DNA from: Bacteroidales bacterium UBA3868
GTDB lineage: Bacteria; Bacteroidota; Bacteroidia; Bacteroidales; WCHB1-69
DNA: 6,565 nucleotides
NCBI GenBank assembly: GCA_002392325.1
Contig: DGGS01000226.1
Coordinates: 1 to 6,565 of the forward strand
Direction: 5' to 3'
The stretch's first letter is position 1, and every line of letters starts with the position of its first letter. The position numbers were made by a program, and so were the translations under genes. The notes under the pieces were generated by a model. The model was not told the origin of the DNA, did no database searches, and saw only the letters and a program-made list of their open reading frames with translations. Shown in pieces: positions 1-5,189 of this stretch.

Positions 1-728
1 TTGCTGTCGGGACTGTAGTTGTACTGTTCCACGCCGCCCCATGGACGCATCGGGCACTCGAACACGCCGTCGATGATGGCTGTAGAATGCTCAATGTCAA
101 CCTTTTTGCCATTAAAAGGGGCCAGGAAGATTTGCGGATACTCGTCCACCCAGTTGTCCCAATGGCGGTACATCAGGTCCTCATTGATGCGGCCGGTGGT
201 TTTGTCGAGACCGGCATAGAGTTTGTCAAGATGTTGGGGACGCACCACGGGTTTGGTGGTGATATAAACTATAGAATTGCCGTCGGGAGCGAGTTTGAAA
301 CCCTCAATTCCGCTTTCCACGGTGCCGAGTTTCTTCTCTTTTTTGGATTTCACATCCATGGAAAGGATGTCGTTGTCGCGGCAGAAAAGCAGCGTTTTGT
401 TGTCTTTCCAAACCAAGTTGAACTCGCTGGCAGCCGTCGTGGTGAGTTGGCTGGCTTCGCCGCCTTCAGCGGGAATCAAGTAGATTTCGGCATTGCCCTT
501 GTTCTCGTTCATGTCATAGTAAGTAACCGTGTAGGCGATTTGTTTGCCGTCGGGGGAGACAGATTTCTCGCCCATCTTACCCAACGCCCACATCACCTCG
601 GGGGTGAAACGGCCGTCCTGGACCTGAATTTCGGGCTTGCCGATAATTTTCTCATTGTTTTGATCTTGTTTCTTCATACAGCCACAAATTAGTGTCAGTA
701 AAGCAATTGCGATAAAAAGTTTTTTCAT
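1..728 (-). CDS. S9-family (prolyl oligopeptidase-like) peptidase, lipoprotein; 5' part only
   Basis: The first 242 codons are present; the gene runs off the left edge. The product begins MKKLFIAIALLTLICGC, a lipoprotein-type signal peptide with Cys17 as the likely acylated residue (ICGC, a slightly unusual lipobox). The mature part carries beta-propeller repeats of the TolB/PD40 kind: VSPDGKQIAYTV at residues 57-68, LAPDGNSIVYIT at 146-157 and the start of another, YSPDS, at 238. The stretch FTPEVMWALGKMGEKSVSPD (41-60) resembles the propeller entry of Bacteroidales S9 peptidases of the dipeptidyl/acylaminoacyl-peptidase type. Such enzymes hydrolyse short peptides in the periplasm, fitting a peptide-fermenting lifestyle. 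The alpha/beta-hydrolase domain with the catalytic Ser, Asp and His would lie beyond the window, so activity cannot be confirmed. ATG at 728 is chosen because it gives the complete signal peptide. Family assignment is firm; substrate is unknown. Confidence 0.85.
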   Translation of the reverse strand, partial: MKKLFIAIALLTLICGCMKKQDQNNEKIIGKPEIQVQDGRFTPEVMWALGKMGEKSVSPDGKQIAYTVTYYDMNENKGNAEIYLIPAEGGEASQLTTTAASEFNLVWKDNKTLLFCRDNDILSMDVKSKKEKKLGTVESGIEGFKLAPDGNSIVYITTKPVVRPQHLDKLYAGLDKTTGRINEDLMYRHWDNWVDEYPQIFLAPFNGKKVDIEHSTAIIDGVFECPMRPWGGVEQYNYSPDS

Positions 729-799
729 AGGATATAAAAGATTAAATATTTTCAAAGACCAATTCCCAACCACCCAAGCCCAACACACAATCAAAAGTG

Positions 800-807
800 C
801 AAAACTA
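800..807 (-). promoter_or_regulatory. Putative -7 promoter box for the S9 peptidase gene
   Basis: On the minus strand this reads TAGTTTTG, an exact match to the Bacteroidota -7 box TAnnTTTG. Transcription would start near 793, giving a 5' UTR of about 65 nt. No clear -33 TTTG is seen, only a weak TTCG in the right area, so this is a motif match only. Confidence 0.45.
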
Positions 808-852
808 AAAAAATATTCCGTACGAACCGCTTGAAGAGAAAATTTGAAAAAT

Positions 853-873
853 ATGACATTTTTGCAATGTCAT
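853..873 (-). terminator. Probable intrinsic terminator after the thioredoxin-like gene
   Basis: A perfect 8-bp inverted repeat (ATGACATT / AATGTCAT) surrounds a 5-nt loop. In the minus-strand transcript it lies about 30 nt after the stop codon at 905 and is followed by ATTTTTCAAATTTT. It therefore sits where the operon 905-2670 should end, and upstream of the promoter of the peptidase gene. The stem has only two G-C pairs, so it would be weak. An operator is the alternative reading. Confidence 0.45.
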
Positions 874-904
874 TTCGTGACGATCGTTTTTTTTAATAAA
901 AAGA

Positions 905-1909
905 TTATTTCCCGTTTATTTTGTCGCGCACCCACCGCCAAATCTCCGCCTCTGTATGTCCGCCACCCGTAAATCGGGCTATCTCAAGCCCATTCGACAA
1001 CAAGACAACCGTTGGAACCGTTGTGACATGGAACATTTCCGCAGTTTTGGGGCACTGGTCGATATCAATTTTCAGCACATGACATTTTTTATTGTTTTTT
1101 ACCGCCAAACTTTCCATCACTGGATCCATCTGACGGCAAGGCACACACCATCTCGCACCGAAATCCAACAACACAGTCCCCTTCCCCACTCTTTTCACAA
1201 ATTGCTTATCATCAAATAATTCCTGTACCTTTCCTGAGCTATTCGAGGACACCATCTTTGCCATTTTCAAACTGTCACGACCCGTTATAAGCAATCGCCC
1301 GTCCTCATCCAACCTCACCAAGACCGCGCCTTCCTCCTCCGGCAGTGCGAAGAGCAATGGGTCCACTTCGCCTTCCACAACCTCTATCAGTCGTTTGCGA
1401 ACCTTTATCTTCATGCCTTTCACCTCCGCTTCCGACTCCATTTCCACAAGCAAACCATGCGGAATGTTCAAATACGCCCCATAATTATATGGAATACGAT
1501 ACGAGGTGTCCACCAAACTCCTGTTCACCCCTCTCATCATATTGGATTGCGTCATACTCGTCACGCGCACACAGTTGAACACTCCTTTTTGCTCCAACCC
1601 ATCAGCGAACTCAAGTTCCACCGTATCTGTCTTCTCCAAATTCTTTTGCGTAATGACAGGCGTTCCAGCCATATCTTGTATCGAAACAAGTTTCCCCAAA
1701 TCCTGTCTGTACAACAGTTTGAGTTTCATATCCGGCATCACCGTCAGCACATTCCCATTCTTGTGATATTCCATAATTTGCGTTTCAGAAACAAGTCCTT
1801 TATCCATCTCTTGCACATAGATCAGTTTCCCCTCAAACATATTTTGTGAGAACATTCTGTTGGCAGAGAGCACTGCCAACAGAATGAACAGGAACAAAAC
1901 ATTTTTCAT
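905..1909 (-). CDS. Exported two-domain protein: GLPGLI/DUF4412-like N-terminal region and C-terminal thioredoxin domain
   Basis: The product has 334 residues. Residues 1-22 form a signal peptide ending FSQ, with no lipobox, so it should be periplasmic. Residues 24-190 are beta-rich and start FEGKLIYVQEM; with IPHGLLVEME at 149-158 they recall the GLPGLI/DUF4412 group of Bacteroidota secreted proteins. That likeness is from memory and is only suggestive. Residues 225-334 are a thioredoxin fold: VLLDFGARWCVPC places the active site at Cys255 and Cys258 (WCVPC), and TTVPT supplies the conserved cis-proline, Pro299. All active-site elements are intact, so a thiol-disulfide oxidoreductase or isomerase is likely. 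Its ATG overlaps the stop of the upstream Cys-rich lipoprotein gene by 4 nt (ATGA), implying translational coupling, so that protein is the obvious candidate substrate (inference). The rest of the N-terminal region has no assigned role. Confidence 0.85.
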   Translation of the reverse strand: MKNVLFLFILLAVLSANRMFSQNMFEGKLIYVQEMDKGLVSETQIMEYHKNGNVLTVMPDMKLKLLYRQDLGKLVSIQDMAGTPVITQKNLEKTDTVELEFADGLEQKGVFNCVRVTSMTQSNMMRGVNRSLVDTSYRIPYNYGAYLNIPHGLLVEMESEAEVKGMKIKVRKRLIEVVEGEVDPLLFALPEEEGAVLVRLDEDGRLLITGRDSLKMAKMVSSNSSGKVQELFDDKQFVKRVGKGTVLLDFGARWCVPCRQMDPVMESLAVKNNKKCHVLKIDIDQCPKTAEMFHVTTVPTVVLLSNGLEIARFTGGGHTEAEIWRWVRDKINGK

Positions 1910-2487
1910 AAAAACCAGAGATTAAAGTACACATTGCACATTTTGACGCATGTCAACACGCATGGGACAAACAGTTCCAGTGTGGACATGCAGGCCATAG
2001 AGCAGATGAACCAACAGTCGGCCGGTTCCAGTTTATCCACAAGCGCCGATTGTCCATTATGGGTCTGCACATAACGGCCGACCTTCTGAAGCACCTTTCC
2101 GGAACATTCGGAGCAAGAGGTTTCCATATATTTTGATGTGATGCCCGGATGATCGCGCTCTATCCGGGCCTGCGCCTGCACAATATCATCCCTGAGCTCC
2201 TCAAAAAAGGCATCATCCAACTGGGTTATCCTCTTAAACCCATCAAAATCGTTCATCTCACAGGCCGTCATAAACTGGTCCGGGTTCGTTTGATAAGCCC
2301 TATCACATGCCCGCCAAAAAATATCCGCACGCCGCTCCGCATCCTGAAAATAAGAACCGAAATCAATGCGAGCCGAATCATGGTCAGGCACATATCTCTT
2401 GTTTTCTTCCTCCTTATTGCAGGAAACCATGGTAATGGCGAAGATGAAAAGAGCCAGACCAAATAAAATCAATATTTTATTTTTCAT
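1906..2487 (-). CDS. Cys-rich lipoprotein of unknown function with a symmetric CX3CX3C tail
   Basis: I do not recognise this 193-residue protein. It begins with a lipoprotein signal peptide (ITMVSC, acylated Cys23) followed by NKEEENK, an acidic/charged stretch like the lipoprotein export signals that send Bacteroidota lipoproteins to the cell surface. Residues 38-120 are polar and probably helical, with Cys61 and Cys76. A CxxC pair follows at 125/128. The last 36 residues are strongly hydrophobic and carry Cys158, 162, 166, 176, 180 and 184, i.e. CX3CX3C-X9-CX3CX3C. That spacing would let two antiparallel helices be joined by the disulfides 158-184, 162-180 and 166-176. The downstream gene encodes an exported thioredoxin and overlaps this one by 4 nt. 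The Cys-rich hydrophobic tail loosely recalls halocin C8-like bacteriocin domains, but homology is not claimed. ATG at 2487 gives the complete signal peptide. Confidence 0.8.
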   Translation of the reverse strand: MKNKILILFGLALFIFAITMVSCNKEEENKRYVPDHDSARIDFGSYFQDAERRADIFWRACDRAYQTNPDQFMTACEMNDFDGFKRITQLDDAFFEELRDDIVQAQARIERDHPGITSKYMETSCSECSGKVLQKVGRYVQTHNGQSALVDKLEPADCWFICSMACMSTLELFVPCVLTCVKMCNVYFNLWFL

Positions 2488-2523
2488 AGAATATTTTGTT
2501 TAATTGTTAAATTAATAATTGTT

Positions 2524-2670
2524 TCATGCGCTTAATCCCCCTTGCCGCGCGCGCCATTCATGCGACAAGGGCAATAAAAGAAAGTTGTTTTTCCCCAACC
2601 TGAAGATATCAACCCATACGGAGAGGGCCGACACAAACAGGCCAAATATTATGATTGGTTTTGTTTTCAT
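2524..2670 (-). CDS. Small ORF, 48 residues, hydrophobic N-terminus; possible first gene of the operon
   Basis: The translation starts MKTKPIIIFGLFVSALSVWV, a short basic start followed by about 17 hydrophobic residues that would serve as a signal peptide or membrane anchor. It ends in a short basic tail (HEWRARQGGLSA). The ATG is just after a TAnnTTTG box at 2691-2698, and the stop lies 36 nt before the lipoprotein start on the same strand. Position and composition fit a small membrane or leader peptide. No family is recognised. The 3' third overlaps a strong GC-rich hairpin, and another reading frame there encodes YCPCRMNGARGKGD before a stop, so the tail may instead reflect a frameshifted or decayed peptide. 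Coding status is uncertain. Confidence 0.45.
   Translation of the reverse strand: MKTKPIIIFGLFVSALSVWVDIFRLGKNNFLLLPLSHEWRARQGGLSA
2539..2571 (-). repeat. GC-rich inverted repeat / RNA hairpin ahead of the Cys-rich lipoprotein gene
   Basis: The arms are CCCTTGCCGC (2539-2548) and GCGACAAGGG (2562-2571), separated by 13 nt. In minus-strand RNA all ten positions pair, one as G-U, and the loop holds a further GC-rich stretch. The hairpin covers the last codons of the small ORF and ends about 50 nt before the lipoprotein start. No U-run follows, so it is not a standard terminator. It could limit readthrough, stabilise a processed mRNA end, or act as an attenuator. Confidence 0.5.
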
Positions 2671-2690
2671 GTTTTATTATTAATAATTTG

Positions 2691-2698
2691 CAAAAATA
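2691..2698 (-). promoter_or_regulatory. Putative -7 promoter box for the operon 905-2670
   Basis: The minus strand reads TATTTTTG, matching TAnnTTTG, with its last base 20 nt before the small-ORF ATG. Transcription would begin near 2684, leaving about 14 nt of leader. No TTTG is evident at the -33 position. The surroundings are almost entirely A/T, so chance matches are easier here. Confidence 0.45.
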
Positions 2699-2747
2699 AT
2701 AAAAATTATTATTTAATTTTATAAAATATTGATAATATTCATTTTTG

Positions 2748-2755
2748 TATATTTG
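2748..2755 (+). promoter_or_regulatory. Putative -7 promoter box for the SGNH hydrolase gene
   Basis: The sequence TATATTTG matches TAnnTTTG exactly. A TTG at 2729-2731 may be a -33 element, though its 16-nt spacing is shorter than usual. Transcription would start near 2762, with a leader of about 60 nt of AT-rich sequence before the ATG at 2822. Confidence 0.5.
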
Positions 2756-2821
2756 TAAGATAGAACATCGTATCGGATTTTTTTATAAACAATTCATTAT
2801 AAGAATATTATAAAACAGACT

Positions 2822-4069
2822 ATGAACAGGAACCGTTTCATCTTGGGTTTTGTTTTTCTTTTCTTTTGCCTAAGTTTCTCCTTCGCTCAAACTAGCAAAC
2901 GGGTATTATTTGTCGGAAACAGTTATACGGAAGTCAACAATTTGCCGCAAATGGTGTCGCAAATCGCGCAAAGCATGGGCGACAATCTGGCGGTCACCGC
3001 CAACACTCCGGGGGGATGCACCTTCATGCAGCACTGCACGAACCAATCCATGACCCTGATATGCCAAGGCGGTTGGGATGCGGTGGTTTTGCAGGAACAG
3101 AGCCAATACCCGTCATTTCCTCAAGCGCAAGTGGAAGCGGAGGTTTTCACATACGCCCAACGGCTGGTGGATTCCATATACGCCCACAATCCCTGCGCAG
3201 AGCCCATGTTCTACATGACTTGGGGACGCAAGAACGGCGACGCCGCCAATGCCGTATATTTCCCTGTATTAGGCACATACGAGGGCATGGACAGCATGTT
3301 ATGCTTGCGTTACACCTATATGGCAACCGCCAATGACGCCTCGTTGTGCCCAGTTGGACGCGTCTGGCGTTATTTGAGGACTCATCACAGCAGTATCGAA
3401 TTGTACCAATCAGACGGCAGTCATCCCTCCCTGGCCGGCACTTATGCCGCCGCCTGCGCCTTTTATGTCATGCTGTTTCATCAAGATCCCACCCACATCA
3501 CCTACGACAGCGGACTCGACAGCAATACAGCGCAAATCATCCGCGATGCGGTACGCACGGTGGTTTACGAGCACATCACCGACTGGCAGCGCCCTGAACC
3601 ACAAGCCGCATTTGACATAGAAAACACTGACAACCAAACCGTTACACTAACCAACAACAGCACACACGCCAGTGAACTGGCTTGGGATTTCGGAGATGGG
3701 GAAACGCTGGTCTCTTCCGACAGCATCATCACGCACACCTATGCCGACAGCGGGCAATACACTATCACGCTCAACGCAAGCCGGCACTGCATGAGCAGCA
3801 CGGCAACCGCGCTCATTACCATCCCACAAGAAACCGGCATTGAGAACTGGGAAAACACGAAAGGCTCGCTTCTGTTATTTCCAAATCCTGCCCAAAATAC
3901 CGTCACCATATACGCCGATGGTGAGGTTTTCATCTATAACATCACGGGACAACTGATAAAAACAACAGGGGTGATTCAAGAATGTACCACATTGGATATC
4001 AGCGATTTCCCCTGTGGTATTTACATCATTAAATCCCAAGGTGAGAGTGCCAAATTGATTGTCCGATAG
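2822..4069 (+). CDS. T9SS-exported SGNH-type hydrolase with PKD domain
   Basis: The product has 415 residues with three parts after a signal peptide (1-23, ending FAQ). Residues 26-255 are an SGNH/GDSL-like hydrolase resembling the DUF4886 group: block I is FVGNSYT with nucleophile Ser34, a glycine pair lies at 64-65, VVLQEQSQYP (88-97) occupies the block III position, and DGSHP supplies Asp198 and His201. Family members include esterases and carbohydrate deacetylases; the substrate here is unknown. Residues about 260-335 form a PKD domain (WDFGDGE at 288, HTYADSGQYTITL at 305). Residues about 338-415 are a type A T9SS sorting domain (LFPNPAQNTVTI at 352, IYNITGQLI at 371, final GESAKLIVR), so the protein should cross the outer membrane and be released or anchored on the surface. 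It is transcribed divergently from the Cys-rich operon and converges on mscS. Confidence 0.88.
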   Translation: MNRNRFILGFVFLFFCLSFSFAQTSKRVLFVGNSYTEVNNLPQMVSQIAQSMGDNLAVTANTPGGCTFMQHCTNQSMTLICQGGWDAVVLQEQSQYPSFPQAQVEAEVFTYAQRLVDSIYAHNPCAEPMFYMTWGRKNGDAANAVYFPVLGTYEGMDSMLCLRYTYMATANDASLCPVGRVWRYLRTHHSSIELYQSDGSHPSLAGTYAAACAFYVMLFHQDPTHITYDSGLDSNTAQIIRDAVRTVVYEHITDWQRPEPQAAFDIENTDNQTVTLTNNSTHASELAWDFGDGETLVSSDSIITHTYADSGQYTITLNASRHCMSSTATALITIPQETGIENWENTKGSLLLFPNPAQNTVTIYADGEVFIYNITGQLIKTTGVIQECTTLDISDFPCGIYIIKSQGESAKLIVR

Positions 4070-4078
4070 CGGGCGGCA

Positions 4079-4927
4079 TTATTCCTCTTTCCGAATGTGC
4101 ACATCCATCTGATTGAACGGGATTTCTATACCCTCGCGACGGAAAGCCGCATACACTTCCTCATTGAGTGAATACAGCGTGGTCCAATAATTCTCGGGCA
4201 GTGTCCACGCATAAAGTGTCATATTCAGAGAGCTGTCCCCGAACTTCTCCAAAGTGGCAAAAGGCGGTTTCGGTTCCTGCAGCACTTGAGGATTGGCGTT
4301 TGCCACCTTCAACAGTACCTCTTTGGCCTTATCCACGGACTCGCCGTAAGCGACCCCAATCGGAATAGCGATTCGCCGTTGAGGCAGGTTGAAATGGTTC
4401 ACCAGCGACTTGGTGGCCAATTCCGTATTCGGAACGATAATTTTGCGGGCATCGTAGGTGCGCAATGTAGTATTGAAAATCTGGATACCCTCCACAAAAC
4501 CGGCATAGGAGCCCTGCTCTATGTAGTCGCCGACTTTGAACGGCTTGAGTAACAATATGATAACCCCACCGGCAAAGTTCTGCAATGTGCCCTGCAGTCC
4601 CATACCGATGGCCACACCAGCAGCACCCAAAATAGCGATAAACGAAGTCATTTGGATGCCCATGATTCCCATCGCAGTCAGTACGAGCAGCACTTTCAGG
4701 ATGATATCGATCACGGAATGCAGGAACTGTTGCAAGGACGGGTCCACTTTGTGCCGGTCGTAGGCGCGTTTCATCACCCGATTCAGCAGATTGATGAGTT
4801 TCCAGCCCACAAAAAGCACAATAACGGCCACTATCAACTTCGGCACATACTGGAACACAACATCGTTCAGAAACTGTTTGGCCCCAGCTGAAAAAGAATC
4901 CCAAGTGGACATGTTATTTTTTTCCAT
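4079..4927 (-). CDS. mscS: Small-conductance mechanosensitive channel, MscS family
   Basis: This 282-residue inner-membrane channel opens under membrane tension and releases small solutes during hypo-osmotic shock. Length and layout match E. coli MscS. Hydrophobic helices lie at about 27-47, 70-90 and 93-128. The last is the pore helix, with the Gly/Ala-rich AILGAAGVAIGMGLQGTLQN followed by FAGGVIILLLKPFKVGDYIE. The soluble beta-domain shows the expected VEGIQIFNTTLRTYDARKII and IVPNTEL (164-170), then an alpha/beta C-terminal domain to residue 282. No truncation or missing element is seen. ATG at 4927 gives MEKNNMSTWD; Met6 (4912) is a possible alternative start. The gene has its own putative promoter and a structured leader, and its stop lies 9 nt from that of the convergent hydrolase gene. 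Confidence 0.93.
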   Translation of the reverse strand: MEKNNMSTWDSFSAGAKQFLNDVVFQYVPKLIVAVIVLFVGWKLINLLNRVMKRAYDRHKVDPSLQQFLHSVIDIILKVLLVLTAMGIMGIQMTSFIAILGAAGVAIGMGLQGTLQNFAGGVIILLLKPFKVGDYIEQGSYAGFVEGIQIFNTTLRTYDARKIIVPNTELATKSLVNHFNLPQRRIAIPIGVAYGESVDKAKEVLLKVANANPQVLQEPKPPFATLEKFGDSSLNMTLYAWTLPENYWTTLYSLNEEVYAAFRREGIEIPFNQMDVHIRKEE

Positions 4928-4950
4928 AATTCTAAAATCTAAAGATTTAT

Positions 4951-4988
4951 CAAGGGTAACTTAAACACGCTCGAACAGGTCACCCTTG
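4951..4988 (-). repeat. Inverted repeat forming a hairpin in the mscS leader
   Basis: Arms CAAGGGTAAC (4951-4960) and GTCACCCTTG (4979-4988) are separated by 18 nt. Nine of ten positions pair as DNA; in the minus-strand RNA the remaining one is a G-U pair, whereas in plus-strand RNA it is an A-C mismatch, so the structure suits the mscS transcript. With the promoter proposed at 5001-5008 the mRNA would start within a few bases of the hairpin. Read on the plus strand it is followed by five T, so a terminator against antisense transcription is an alternative. Confidence 0.5.
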
Positions 4989-5000
4989 TTTTTCACGCCG

Positions 5001-5008
5001 CAAAAATA
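5001..5008 (-). promoter_or_regulatory. Putative -7 promoter box for mscS
   Basis: The minus strand reads TATTTTTG, matching TAnnTTTG. Transcription would begin near 4994, giving a leader of about 67 nt that starts with the hairpin at 4951-4988. A convincing -33 TTTG is not seen. Confidence 0.5.
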
Positions 5009-5137
5009 CAACAATTTCGTCTGTCGGGCTTGCATGTTTCCCATATCTCCTGATTTTTAAAACCCGCTGACATGAATAAATTCAAGGCACTCGCCATTAT
5101 TTATTATTAATCTATGGCAAATTCATAAAAAAAGGGT

Positions 5138-5151
5138 ATTCCCAAGGGAAT
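5138..5151 (+). promoter_or_regulatory. Possible operator overlapping the porin -33 region
   Basis: A perfect inverted repeat, ATTCCC-AA-GGGAAT, is centred about 31 nt upstream of the predicted start site, where the -33 element should be. No TTTG is present there. A dimeric regulator binding here would either block or replace sigma-factor contacts. The regulator is unknown. Confidence 0.35.
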
Positions 5152-5161
5152 GGGCTATGCA

Positions 5162-5169
5162 TACTTTTG
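5162..5169 (+). promoter_or_regulatory. Putative -7 promoter box for the porin gene
   Basis: TACTTTTG matches TAnnTTTG exactly, 20 nt before the ATG. Transcription would start near 5176, leaving a leader of about 14 nt. The rest of the upstream spacer (about 5010-5137) shows no gene or structure I can support. Confidence 0.55.
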
Positions 5170-5189
5170 TACACAGTAAATAAACAAGC

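Noticed and set aside
87..692. A 201-codon plus-strand open frame opposite the S9 peptidase
   Set aside because: The minus strand encodes a convincing lipoprotein signal peptide and propeller repeats; the plus-strand product shows none.
1906..2487. Calling the Cys-rich lipoprotein a halocin C8-like bacteriocin
   Set aside because: The likeness is limited to Cys richness and hydrophobicity; there is no visible export ABC transporter, and no immunity gene is recognised nearby.
2783..2813. Three TTATAA hexamers in the hydrolase 5' leader
   Set aside because: The region is extremely AT-rich and the spacing is irregular, so chance explains them.
4329..4904. A 191-codon open frame on the same strand as mscS but in another frame
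   Set aside because: The MscS frame gives a full, family-typical protein; this one has no recognisable motif and scattered Cys/Arg typical of an out-of-frame reading.
5072..5110. A 12-codon frame, MNKFKALAIIYY, in the mscS-porin spacer
   Set aside because: Too short to support; it looks like the start of a signal peptide but stops at once, with no promoter box in front of it. It could be a gene remnant.
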